Shown: piece after piece, positions 16,535 through 24,063 of the stretch
How positions within the stretch are numbered: the stretch's first letter is position 1
Layout of the letters: the number at the start of each line of letters is the position of its first letter
Made by a program: the position numbers and the translations under genes
The notes under the pieces: model-generated
What the model was told of the DNA's origin: nothing
What the model saw: only the letters and a program-made list of their open reading frames with translations
Databases searched by the model: none
Assembly: GCA_963808965.1 (NCBI GenBank)
Contig: CAWEHU010000007.1
Span: 124,001 to 188,000 of the forward strand
Reading direction: 5' to 3'
DNA from: CAWEHU01 sp963808965
GTDB lineage: Bacteria > Pseudomonadota > Alphaproteobacteria > Acetobacterales > Acetobacteraceae
Length of the DNA: 64,000 nucleotides

Positions 16535-16723
16535 ATGGGCCTGACCACGGAGATTTACACGCTGGCCGGTGGCGAGATCGGTGTATGGCGGGATGCGGGC
16601 TGTATCTGCATCAAAATCCAGAACCCGGATAATGATCCGGTCGAGTTGTCGGACGAAGAGGCAGTCGAGCTGGCGAAATTGCTGCTTCGCCTCGCCGGCC
16701 AGCCTAAACTCGTTTTGGGTTGA
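16535..16723 (+). CDS. Small hypothetical protein, possible partner of the upstream ORF
   Basis: A 62-residue protein, ATG start with a GGAGG sequence (taGGAGGcgcacATG) ahead of it, so probably translated. It begins with LTTEIYTLAGGEIGVWRDAG and has an acidic second half (ELSDEEAVELAKLLLRLAG) likely to be helical. No known function is recognised. The last six codons run into a dispersed intergenic repeat that begins at 16702, so the C-terminus PKLVLG is partly encoded by the repeat and may replace an original end. Its position suggests co-transcription with the 99-residue ORF, as an immunity or antitoxin-like partner; this is inference. Confidence 0.55.
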   Translation: MGLTTEIYTLAGGEIGVWRDAGCICIKIQNPDNDPVELSDEEAVELAKLLLRLAGQPKLVLG

Positions 16724-16886
16724 CTGTGAGTGCCTCGGCCATCCCCCCGTTCGTTCCCGGGGAAGCGGGAACCCCGTCCCGCCATACAATGTCAGCCTTT
16801 CTTGTGCGAGACCTGGATCCCCGCCTTCGCGGGGATGCGCGGAATTTTGCGTTCACGTGTTTCCAGTTGGCCTAAACAAGTTCTAG
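16702..16886 (+). repeat. Two-hairpin dispersed intergenic repeat, copy 1
   Basis: About 185 bp sharing its ends and two hairpins with copies at 21844-22013 (inverted) and 37053-37216. It begins GCCTAAACTCGTTTTGGG and ends GGCCTAAACAAGTTCTAG. Hairpin A: GTTCCCG-gggaag-CGGGAAC around 16755-16775. Hairpin B: ATCCCCGC-cttc-GCGGGGAT at 16817-16836. It contributes the last codons of the 62-residue ORF and ends just before the enolase-superfamily gene. Confidence 0.85.
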
Positions 16887-16904
16887 TTGAATGAAAGCGC
16901 GAGC

Positions 16905-18014
16905 ATGTCGGAAGAAAATGGCCCGCTGAGCATCGCAACACTCGAAGCCGGCCACTACCGCATCGAATTGCCCGTGCCGCTGTCCGACAGCACCCACGGC
17001 ACGATGACGCATTTCGAGCTCATCACGGCGCGGCTGCGCGATGCGGATGGCGCGGAGGGCGTGGGCTACACCTATACCGTCGGCGCGGGCGGCGCGGCGG
17101 TGCATGCGCTGATCGAGCGCGACCTGCGGCCGCTGCTGATCGGCGCCGATGCGGAGCGCATCGAGGCGTTGTGGCAAAAGATGTGGTGGGCGTTGCATTA
17201 CGGCGGCCGGGGCGGCCCGACCAGTCTCGCGATCTCCGCGGTCGACATCGCGCTCTGGGACCTGAAAGCCCGGCGTTTCGGCACGCCGCTGTGGCGGCTG
17301 CTCGGCGGCTACGATCCGGCGGTTCCGTGCTACGCGGGCGGCATCGATCTCGACTTTCCGCTCGAACAACTGCTGCGCCAGACGGACGACAACCTCGCCC
17401 GCGGTTTCCGCGCCATCAAGATGAAGGTCGGCCGCCCGCTTCTCTCGGAAGATGTGGCGCGGGTCGCTTCAATGCGGGCGCATCTCGGTCCCGATTTCCC
17501 GCTGATGGCGGACGCCAATATGCGCTGGAGTGCGGACGAGGCGATCCGCGCCGCCCGCGCGTTCGCCGAATTCCGGCTCGTCTGGCTGGAAGAGCCAACC
17601 ATCCCGGACGATGTCGCCGGACATGCGCGGATCGTGCGGGAAGGGGGGGTGCCGATCGCGACGGGGGAAAATCTGCACACCTTTCACGAATTCAAGCAGA
17701 TGATCGCGGCAGGCGGCGTGACCTTCCCCGAGCCCGATGTCACGAATTGCGGCGGCGTGACCGTCTTCATGAAGGTCGCGCACTTGGCCGAAGCCTATAA
17801 TCTCCCGCTTACCTCGCACGGCGCGCACGACATCACGGTACATCTGCTCGCTGCCGCACCCAATCGCTCCTATCTGGAGGTTCATGGCTTCGGGCTGGAG
17901 CGATATATCGCGCGACCACTGGTTCTGCGTGATGGCCGCGCCATCGCGCCGGAAGCGCCCGGCCACGGGATCGAGCTCGACTGGGCCGGGCTGGAAACCA
18001 CGCGGGCCTCATAA
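16905..18014 (+). CDS. Mandelate racemase/muconate lactonizing enzyme family protein (enolase superfamily)
   Basis: An enolase-superfamily acid-sugar dehydratase or racemase-like enzyme, 369 residues. The catalytic lysine pair KMK is in FRAIKMKVGRP, the Mg2+ ligands in LMADANMRWS (Asp), VWLEEPTIPDD (Glu) and IATGENLHT (Glu), and the catalytic histidine in TSHGAHDITVH, which fits the mandelate racemase subgroup. The substrate cannot be read from sequence; related proteins act on galactarate/talarate-type sugars. The ATG at 16905 is chosen over an upstream in-frame TTG at 16887 that lies at the edge of the dispersed repeat. Confidence 0.9.
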   Translation: MSEENGPLSIATLEAGHYRIELPVPLSDSTHGTMTHFELITARLRDADGAEGVGYTYTVGAGGAAVHALIERDLRPLLIGADAERIEALWQKMWWALHYGGRGGPTSLAISAVDIALWDLKARRFGTPLWRLLGGYDPAVPCYAGGIDLDFPLEQLLRQTDDNLARGFRAIKMKVGRPLLSEDVARVASMRAHLGPDFPLMADANMRWSADEAIRAARAFAEFRLVWLEEPTIPDDVAGHARIVREGGVPIATGENLHTFHEFKQMIAAGGVTFPEPDVTNCGGVTVFMKVAHLAEAYNLPLTSHGAHDITVHLLAAAPNRSYLEVHGFGLERYIARPLVLRDGRAIAPEAPGHGIELDWAGLETTRAS

Positions 18015-18177
18015 TATCGCTCGTAGGTTGCATTACTGGTTGACTCCGCGACCGGCGCTCTTTTAGACGACCAGCGCAGGATCGGGCGGCGGCAGCTCTT
18101 GGGGTTCAATCGTATCGTGAGATACAGCGCGCCGGAGGCCGTGGGCCGGCGCGACATGCGGCGGAGCAAAAGCTCAA

Positions 18178-19233
18178 ATGATGTCATCGAACCGGATACG
18201 GGCCGGCATCCCTCTCCGCGCGCGCGCAACGGTGTGGGTGATGGCCGTGGGAGCCGTGCTGGCGGCACCCGCGCAGGCGATGGTGGTAAATCCCGTCTAC
18301 GACTCCAGCATCACGAGCCAAGCGGACGCGGCGACGATCGAGGCGGCGTTCGGCACCGCGGCTTCGGTCTACGCGAGTGCCTTCAGCGATCCGGTGACGG
18401 TCAATGTCGGCGTGAGTTGGGGCAGCGTGGATGGGATGACGCTTCCCGCCTCGGCCATCGGCTCGAGCGTCGATAATCTCTACGGTTACTTCTCCTATGC
18501 CCAGGTGCGTAGTTGGCTCGCCAACGCGGCTTCGACCAGTACCGACGCAAGCGTCCTTGCTCACCTTCCGGCGGCCTCGCCTGCGGGCGCGAGTAGCTAT
18601 GTAATTCCGTCGGCCGAAGCGAAGGCGCTTCGGATCGTATCGCCGGCCGGAGCCGGAATGGACGGCTATATCGGGTTCGCCGGTAGTCCCTCCGGTTATA
18701 GCTTCAATCCGGCCTCGATCGCCTCCGGGACCTTTGATTTCGTGGCCGTCGCCGAGCATGAATTGGGCGAGGTGCTCGGCCGCATCTCGGGCCTCTCCGG
18801 CTCCAACCCGAGCTGGGGCACGCCGTTCGATCTCCTGCGCTATTCGGGCAATGGGGCGATGAGCTTCTCCTACGCCGCGCCGGCGTATTTCTCGGTCGAT
18901 GGCGGCGCGACCGATCTCGGCGACTTCAACGTTTCCGCATCGGGCGGCGATCGCGGCGACTGGGCAACCTTGTGGTATACGACCGACGCGCAGGACGCTT
19001 TCATCTCTCCCGGTCAGCACAAATCCGTGTCGTCGAACGATCTGATCGCTTTGGACGCCATCGGCTGGAGTGCGAGCGGTAACGGCGCTTACGCCAGCAG
19101 CGCCGTCGTGAGCACGAGCGGTGCCGGTTCCGTCGATCCGATCGCGGAGCCGGCCTCTATCGCCTTGCTGGGGGCCGCGCTGGCCGGACTGGGCCTGCTG
19201 AGGCGCCGCGTGCCGCTCAAATACGCGCGTTGA
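18178..19233 (+). CDS. PEP-CTERM metalloprotease-like protein (NF038122-type)
   Basis: Exported protein of 351 residues. It has a signal peptide (about residues 1-34, ending PAQA), a Ser/Ala-rich body, and a metal-site-like motif in VAVAEHELGEVLGRIS (about 195-210) with HExxE rather than the classical HExxH, as I recall for the NF038122 family of PEP-CTERM proteins. It ends in a sorting signal: AEPASIALL, a hydrophobic stretch and RRR. The signal is AEP instead of the usual PEP. Exosortase would cleave and anchor it at the cell surface. Start at ATG 18178 or 18181, with GGAG about 11 nt upstream. Confidence 0.8.
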   Translation: MMSSNRIRAGIPLRARATVWVMAVGAVLAAPAQAMVVNPVYDSSITSQADAATIEAAFGTAASVYASAFSDPVTVNVGVSWGSVDGMTLPASAIGSSVDNLYGYFSYAQVRSWLANAASTSTDASVLAHLPAASPAGASSYVIPSAEAKALRIVSPAGAGMDGYIGFAGSPSGYSFNPASIASGTFDFVAVAEHELGEVLGRISGLSGSNPSWGTPFDLLRYSGNGAMSFSYAAPAYFSVDGGATDLGDFNVSASGGDRGDWATLWYTTDAQDAFISPGQHKSVSSNDLIALDAIGWSASGNGAYASSAVVSTSGAGSVDPIAEPASIALLGAALAGLGLLRRRVPLKYAR

Positions 19234-19291
19234 AGCCGGGGCGGCCGGTGCTTTAATCCTCTTCGCTCCGCGAAGAGCGGTACGGGACGCC

Positions 19292-20470
19292 ATGAACCCA
19301 TCGGCAAGCATCGACGCGCTGTTGCGCGAGGCTGTGGAGAGCGGTCGCGTGCCGGGGGTGGTTGCCGCCGCAGCGATGCCGGATGGCGTGCTCTATGGGG
19401 GCGCGGCGGGAACGCGAAGCCTCCCTGGCGGCCGGCCGATGACCCTCGACACGATCTTCTGGGTCGCTTCGATGACGAAGGCGATTACCGGGATCGCCGC
19501 GATGCAACTGGTCGAGCAAGGCCGGCTCGCGCTCGATCAGCCCGCAGGCGAGATCGTGGACGGGTTACGGAAGCCGCTCGTGCTCGAGGGCTTCGACCCC
19601 GCCGGTCAGCCGAGCCTCCGTCCGGCCAAGCGCCCCGTGACGCTCCGGGCGCTGCTGACCCATACCTCCGGTTTCGTGTACGATATGTGGAACGAGACCA
19701 TGCTGCGCTACCACCAGCAAACCGGCTTGCCGGCGGTGCGCAGCGGCAGGCTCGCGGCCCTGGACGCCCCGCTGCTGTTCGATCCCGGCGAGCGCTGGGA
19801 TTACGGGATTGGGATCGACTGGGCCGGACGCATGGTCGAGGCCGTCAGCGGCGAGCGCCTGGACGCGTATTTCCGCAACCACATCTTCGCGCCGCTCGGC
19901 ATTCGGGACACCGCATATCTCCTGAGTGATGACCAGCACGCTCGCCGGGCCGGTATGCACGGGCGCAAGCCCGACGGCCGCTTGGAGCCGCTCGAGACGG
20001 CGCCGCCGGGAGAGCCCGAATTCTTTCCGGGTGGCAGCGCGATCCACACCACCGCCGGCGACTATCTGAGCTTGCTGCGAATGCTACTGGGCGGCGGCGC
20101 GCTCGACGGCGTTCGCGTGCTGCGGCCGGAGACTGTGGCACTCATGGGGCAGAACCATATTGGCGACCTGCTGGTTCGCCCGCTCCGGACGGCCATGCCG
20201 GAGCTGACCAACGATTTCGAGGCCCTTCCCGGTATGCCGAAGAAATGGGGGCTGACCTTCCTCATCAACACCGAGGACGCGCCGACGGGCCGCAGCGCCG
20301 GCAGCCTCGCCTGGGCCGGGCTCACCAATTGCTATTACTGGCTGGACCCGAAGAAACAGGTCGCGGGCGTGCTGCTGACGCAAATCCTGCCGTTCGCGGA
20401 TGCCGAGGTGTTGCGGTTGTTCGAGTCGTTCGAGACGGCGGTTTATTCAGAGCTCGCGGCCGTCAGGTGA
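19292..20470 (+). CDS. Serine hydrolase, class C beta-lactamase/esterase family
   Basis: A 392-residue member of the beta-lactamase fold family. The nucleophile motif SxxK is seen in WVASMTKAITG (about residues 66-76), followed by the Tyr motif region WDYGIGIDWAGRM and a C-terminal GLTNCYYWLDPKKQVAG in the position of the KTG box, typical of EstB-like esterases rather than true beta-lactamases. No signal peptide is visible, so it is probably cytoplasmic. The substrate is unknown. It converges with the DUF815 gene and overlaps its end by 8 nt. Confidence 0.9.
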   Translation: MNPSASIDALLREAVESGRVPGVVAAAAMPDGVLYGGAAGTRSLPGGRPMTLDTIFWVASMTKAITGIAAMQLVEQGRLALDQPAGEIVDGLRKPLVLEGFDPAGQPSLRPAKRPVTLRALLTHTSGFVYDMWNETMLRYHQQTGLPAVRSGRLAALDAPLLFDPGERWDYGIGIDWAGRMVEAVSGERLDAYFRNHIFAPLGIRDTAYLLSDDQHARRAGMHGRKPDGRLEPLETAPPGEPEFFPGGSAIHTTAGDYLSLLRMLLGGGALDGVRVLRPETVALMGQNHIGDLLVRPLRTAMPELTNDFEALPGMPKKWGLTFLINTEDAPTGRSAGSLAWAGLTNCYYWLDPKKQVAGVLLTQILPFADAEVLRLFESFETAVYSELAAVR

Positions 20471-21320
20471 GAGCTTTCACCCCGAGCCGCCCTGCCAAAT
20501 CCTGGGTGAATTGCCAGGCGACTCGCCCGGATCGCGCGCCGCGCGTCACCGACCACTCCACCGCCTGCGCCCGCAGCGCCTCGGCGTCGATCGGCAGGCG
20601 CATCGCGGCGGCATAGCCCTCGACCATCGCGAAATACGTGTCCTGGTCGCAGTTGTGGAAACCGATCCATAGGCCGAAGCGGTCCGATAGCGAGACCTTC
20701 TCCTCCGTTGCCTCGGACGGATTGATCGCCGTCGAACGCTCGTTCTCGATCATGTCGCGCGGCATCAGATGGCGACGGTTGGAGGTGGCATAGAACAGCA
20801 CGTTCTCCGGCCGACCCTCGATGCCGCCATCCAGCACCGATTTCAGCGCCTTGTAATCGGAATCCTGCCGCTCGAACGAGAGATCGTCGCACAGGATCAG
20901 ACAGCGCCGTGACTGACCCCGCAGCACGTTCAGCAGATCCGGAAGCGTGCGGATGTCCTCCCGATGGATCTCGATCAGCGCGAGGCAGCCGGGCATTTCC
21001 GTGTTGGCGACCGCGTGCGACGCCTTCACGAGCGACGACTTGCCCATGCCGCGCGCCCCCCAGAGCATCGCGTTATTGGCGGGCAGACCACGGGCGAAGC
21101 GGAGTGTGTTCTCGAGCAGGATGGTCTTCTGCCGCTCCACGCCCTTGAGCAGCGAAACATCCACCCGCGACACCTTGGCTATCGGTGCCAGCAGCGGTGG
21201 GACGGGGCGCCAAACGAAGGCCTCGGCCGCGCCGAGATCGACCGGTGCGGGCGGCGGTGGGGCCAAGCGGTCCAGCGCCTCGGCGATCCGGGAGAGGAAC
21301 TCGGTCTGGCGCGGGTCCAT
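20463..21320 (-). CDS. DUF815 family ATP-binding protein
   Basis: AAA-type ATPase of about 285 residues (Pfam DUF815). The Walker A motif is in MLWGARGMGKSSLVKA (about residues 82-97), Walker B in CLILCDDLSFE (about 141-151), and the typical FYATSNRRHLMPRDM follows. The ATG at 21320 gives MDPRQTEFLSRIAEALDRL, the usual N-terminus; the frame is open far upstream without similarity. In related genomes this gene is divergent from yajC, as here. Its cellular role is not established. Confidence 0.92.
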   Translation of the reverse strand: MDPRQTEFLSRIAEALDRLAPPPPAPVDLGAAEAFVWRPVPPLLAPIAKVSRVDVSLLKGVERQKTILLENTLRFARGLPANNAMLWGARGMGKSSLVKASHAVANTEMPGCLALIEIHREDIRTLPDLLNVLRGQSRRCLILCDDLSFERQDSDYKALKSVLDGGIEGRPENVLFYATSNRRHLMPRDMIENERSTAINPSEATEEKVSLSDRFGLWIGFHNCDQDTYFAMVEGYAAAMRLPIDAEALRAQAVEWSVTRGARSGRVAWQFTQDLAGRLGVKALT

Positions 21321-21431
21321 ACGGCGAAATCCGGGGAACTTGACGAGAGGGGGCCGGAAAGTATGGTCCCGGCCCGATCCCCGCAACCCAGCCCACCATC
21401 CCCCATCCCACGGTAGAGGGTCCCCCCGCGA

Positions 21432-21785
21432 ATGCTCATTTCCCCGGCCTATGCGCAGGACCTCACCGGAATGCTGGGTAGCGCCACGCAATTCCTGCCG
21501 CTCGTCCTCATTTTCGGGGTGTTCTATTTCCTGCTGATCCGCCCGCAGCAGCAGCGCCAGAAGGAGATGAAGACGATGCTGGGCGCGCTAAAGCGCGGCG
21601 ACCGGGTCGTGACCGGCGGCGGCATCCTCGGCACGGTGCAGCGCGTGCGCGAGAACTCCAACGAGGTGGAAGTGGAGATCGCTCCCAATCTGCGCGTCAT
21701 CGTGTTGCGCGAGACGATTACGAGCGTCGTGAAGCCGACGCCCGCGAACGATCCGAAGCCGCCGAAGGAAGTGAAGAAGGCCTGA
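21432..21785 (+). CDS. yajC: Preprotein translocase subunit YajC
   Basis: Small single-pass membrane partner of SecDF, 117 residues. The helix FLPLVLIFGVFYFLLIRPQQQRQKE and RGDRVVTGGGILGTV are the YajC signature. The frame begins MLISPAYAQ, typical of alphaproteobacterial YajC. The gene is normally followed by secD and secF; here it ends in a strong hairpin and is followed by a repeat element and sodB on the opposite strand. SecDF must be encoded elsewhere. Confidence 0.95.
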   Translation: MLISPAYAQDLTGMLGSATQFLPLVLIFGVFYFLLIRPQQQRQKEMKTMLGALKRGDRVVTGGGILGTVQRVRENSNEVEVEIAPNLRVIVLRETITSVVKPTPANDPKPPKEVKKA

Positions 21786-21798
21786 AGCGCCGTCTAGT

Positions 21799-21830
21799 GG
21801 CAGAGGGCTCCTGCCTCGGAGTCCTCTGCC
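21799..21830 (+). terminator. Hairpin terminator after yajC
   Basis: Near-perfect inverted repeat GGCAGAGGgCTCC-tgcctc-GGAGtCCTCTGCC starting 13 nt after the yajC stop. There is no T-run after it, so termination may need other factors, but the stem strength and position suggest the transcript ends here. Confidence 0.65.
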
Positions 21831-21843
21831 GCTTCGATCGCGA

Positions 21844-22013
21844 CTAGAACTTGTTTAGGCCAACTGGAAACACGTGAACGCAAATTCCGCTCATCCCCGC
21901 GAAGGCGGGGATCCAGGTCTCGCACAAGATTTCACGGGACTGGGTTCCCGCTTCCTCGGGAACGAACGGGGGATGGCCGAGGCACTCACAGTCAGCCCAA
22001 AACGAGTTTAGGC
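21844..22013 (-). repeat. Two-hairpin dispersed intergenic repeat, copy 2
   Basis: Inverted relative to copy 1 at 16702-16886. It reads from CTAGAACTTGTTTAGGCC to CCCAAAACGAGTTTAGGC on the plus strand. Hairpin B is ATCCCCGC-gaag-GCGGGGAT at 21893-21912, and hairpin A is GTTCCCG-cttcct-CGGGAAC around 21945-21964. Its end supplies the sodB stop codon (TAA on the minus strand at 22008-22010). Confidence 0.85.
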
Positions 22014-22619
22014 CGAGCGTAGCTGCTGCTCGGCAAAGGCGTAGTTCGCCAGCTTGTCGAGCCAGTTCTGCAAATAATCCGGCCGGCGATTGCGGAAGTC
22101 GAGATAGTAGCTGTGCTCCCAAACGTCGCAGCCGAGCAGCGCGCGACCTTCGCCGGTGGCGAGCGGATTGGAGCCGTTCGGGGTTTTCGTGATCTTCAGC
22201 TTGCCGTCGTTGCCGGCCACGAGCCACGCCCAGCCCGAACCGAACTGGCCGGCGCCGGCAGCCTTGAACGCATCCTTGAACTGCTGCACGCCGCCGAAAT
22301 CCTCGGTCAATTTCTTCTCGAGCGCGCCGGGAATCTTGCCGCCTTCGTTCGGCGACATGCATTGCCAGAACAGGATGTGATTCCAGTGCTGCCCGGCGTT
22401 GTTGAACACCGGGGCCATGTCTTGCTTGCCGTGGGAGAGTTTGACGATCTCCTCCAGGGATTTGCCTTGCAGCTCCGGATTTTTTTCCACGAACCCGTTG
22501 AGCGCGGTGACATAGGCCTGGTGGTGCTTGCCGTGGTGCAGGTCCAGCGTCTCCTCGCACATGCCATTCGCGGCCAAGGCGTTCTTGGGATAGGGAAGGG
22601 GCGGAAGCTCGAAGGCCAT
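22008..22619 (-). CDS. sodB: Superoxide dismutase [Fe/Mn]
   Basis: Fe-type SOD of 203 residues. Metal ligands are seen in LHHGKHHQAYV (His), AGQHWNHILFW (His) and CDVWEHSYYLD (Asp, His); QFGSGWAWLV precedes the last. The N-terminus MAFELPPLPY is canonical. No signal peptide, so cytoplasmic. The TAA stop is formed by the end of a dispersed repeat, so the extreme C-terminus (EQQLRSA) may have been trimmed by that insertion. It occupies the position where secDF is expected downstream of yajC. Confidence 0.96.
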   Translation of the reverse strand: MAFELPPLPYPKNALAANGMCEETLDLHHGKHHQAYVTALNGFVEKNPELQGKSLEEIVKLSHGKQDMAPVFNNAGQHWNHILFWQCMSPNEGGKIPGALEKKLTEDFGGVQQFKDAFKAAGAGQFGSGWAWLVAGNDGKLKITKTPNGSNPLATGEGRALLGCDVWEHSYYLDFRNRRPDYLQNWLDKLANYAFAEQQLRSA

Positions 22620-22783
22620 TGGACATCTCCGTTATCTGCGGTGAGAAGCCGTTCAGGCACGCGCCGGCCAGCCCGTCCTGAACGGGGAATGCCGGAGGAC
22701 CCTCTGGGTACCTATGATTCGGCCGGAGCGGCGTCAAGCTGGCGGGGCTTGTCGATGAGCGGCGCCGCGGCCACCTCGCGCCC

Positions 22784-23563
22784 ATGCTGACGCGCGTTGG
22801 CGAGATCGTGCGGCGCCACGACCCCGACCGGTTTCTTACGGCCCTGTTCGCGCCAGCCGAGCGACGCGACGCGCTGCTCACGCTCTACGCCTTCAACCAC
22901 GAACTCGCCCGCGCCCGCGACGTGGTGACAGAGCCCTATCTCGCGCTGATGCGCTTGCAATGGTGGCGAGACGTGGTGGAAGGCGCGAAGCGCCGGCATG
23001 AGGTGGCCGAGCCGCTGACCGCCGCGATCGAAGCCGGCCAGCTCGCACGCGAGGATTTGCTCGGGATTGTGGATGCGCGAGAAGCCGAGGCGGACCCGTC
23101 CATCCCCAGCCTGGAGGACTGGCGCGCTTATCTGCTGGGTAGCGCGGGTGGGCTGGCCGTGGCGGCGGGGCGCCTGCTCGGCGCGCCTTCGCCCGAATCG
23201 CTGCGTCCGCTCGGCGCGGCTTACGGCGCGGGCGCCATACTGCGCGGCGCGCGTGTTCTGGCGCACCGCGGACGGTGCGTGCTGCCCGAGGACCGCCTCG
23301 CGGCGCACGGCCTCGCGCTGGAGGCGGTCATCGCCAAGCCCGACATGCCGGCGCTGTGTCCCGTTCTGGACGAATTGGCCGGCGAGGGACGCGCGTTCCT
23401 TCGCCAAGGACGGGATGCGACAATCCCTCGGAGCGCGCTCGCGGCGGCGCTTCCCGCCGTGCTGGCGCGGCGCGATCTGCGCCGTGTGCAAGAACCCGCC
23501 CGGCCGCGCGGTGTCGGTGATCGGCTCGCGGTCTTGTTCGCGGGTATTTTGGGCCGTCTATAG
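22784..23563 (+). CDS. Squalene/phytoene synthase family protein
   Basis: A 259-residue all-helical protein of the isoprenoid synthase family: RRHDPDRFLTALFAPAERRDALLTLYAFNHELARARDVV near the start, then LMRLQWWRDVVEG. The aspartate-rich metal motifs of true squalene synthases are not evident, as in the NDUFAF6-like group associated with complex I assembly, so enzymatic activity is doubtful. In relatives it follows yajC-secD-secF and a Mth938-like gene, all but yajC missing here. Start at ATG 22784. Confidence 0.85.
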   Translation: MLTRVGEIVRRHDPDRFLTALFAPAERRDALLTLYAFNHELARARDVVTEPYLALMRLQWWRDVVEGAKRRHEVAEPLTAAIEAGQLAREDLLGIVDAREAEADPSIPSLEDWRAYLLGSAGGLAVAAGRLLGAPSPESLRPLGAAYGAGAILRGARVLAHRGRCVLPEDRLAAHGLALEAVIAKPDMPALCPVLDELAGEGRAFLRQGRDATIPRSALAAALPAVLARRDLRRVQEPARPRGVGDRLAVLFAGILGRL

Positions 23564-23570
23564 CCGCGAT

Positions 23571-23996
23571 TCCCGCGCTAAATCTGAACTGCAAACCGCG
23601 CTCGACACGTCCAAGGATCCCGACGCGCTGCGGGCGGCGACCGTCTCCTATTTGCGCGACCACGACGCCGTGTTCGATGCGCGCGTTCAGCTCTGCACGG
23701 ATCTTGAGACGATGCCGGTCGAAGATGCGAGCAAGGAATGGAGCGAGGAGGAGAGCCCGTACCAGAAAGTGGCTCAGCTCACCTTCCCTCGTCAGGATCC
23801 CTATACGGATGCCCGCAGGGACTATGTCGATCAAAACTTGGCTTTCTGTGTCTCGCACTGCTTGGCGGCTCACCGGCCGTTGGGCTCGATCATGCGGGCG
23901 CGGCTACGCGCCTATCCCAAGCTGTCTCGCTTGCGCCGGCAGGCAAACGGCCGGCCTCTCGCCGAGCCTCGATCCATCGAGGAAGTGCCCGCATAG
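23571..23996 (+). pseudogene. Catalase-family heme protein, C-terminal remnant
   Basis: About 140 residues resembling the end of the catalase-family (SrpA-like) heme peroxidases: VQLCTDLETMPVEDASKEWSEE, then SPYQKVAQLTFPRQDP and LAAHRPLGSIMRARLRAYP with a final PLAEPRSIEE. The N-terminal part with the heme pocket is absent: upstream lies the squalene-synthase-family gene in another frame, and no start codon suits the fragment. It appears to be the truncated end of a gene brought next to sodB's neighbourhood by rearrangement. The frame is open further upstream only by chance. Confidence 0.6.
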
Positions 23997-24063
23997 CCGG
24001 TCATGCAAGGGCGGTGTCCGAGCAGAGGCTCCGTTGTCAGGACCGCGACGGGTTAGGGCGCGT

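Noticed and set aside
18040..18075. TTGACT-N17-TTAGAC promoter before the PEP-CTERM metalloprotease
   Set aside because: The -10 element is a poor match and such boxes occur by chance; position alone does not support it.
16702..22013. Composite transposon bounded by the inverted repeat copies
   Set aside because: No transposase lies inside and the segment contains yajC and other apparently resident genes; the copies look like independently inserted small elements.
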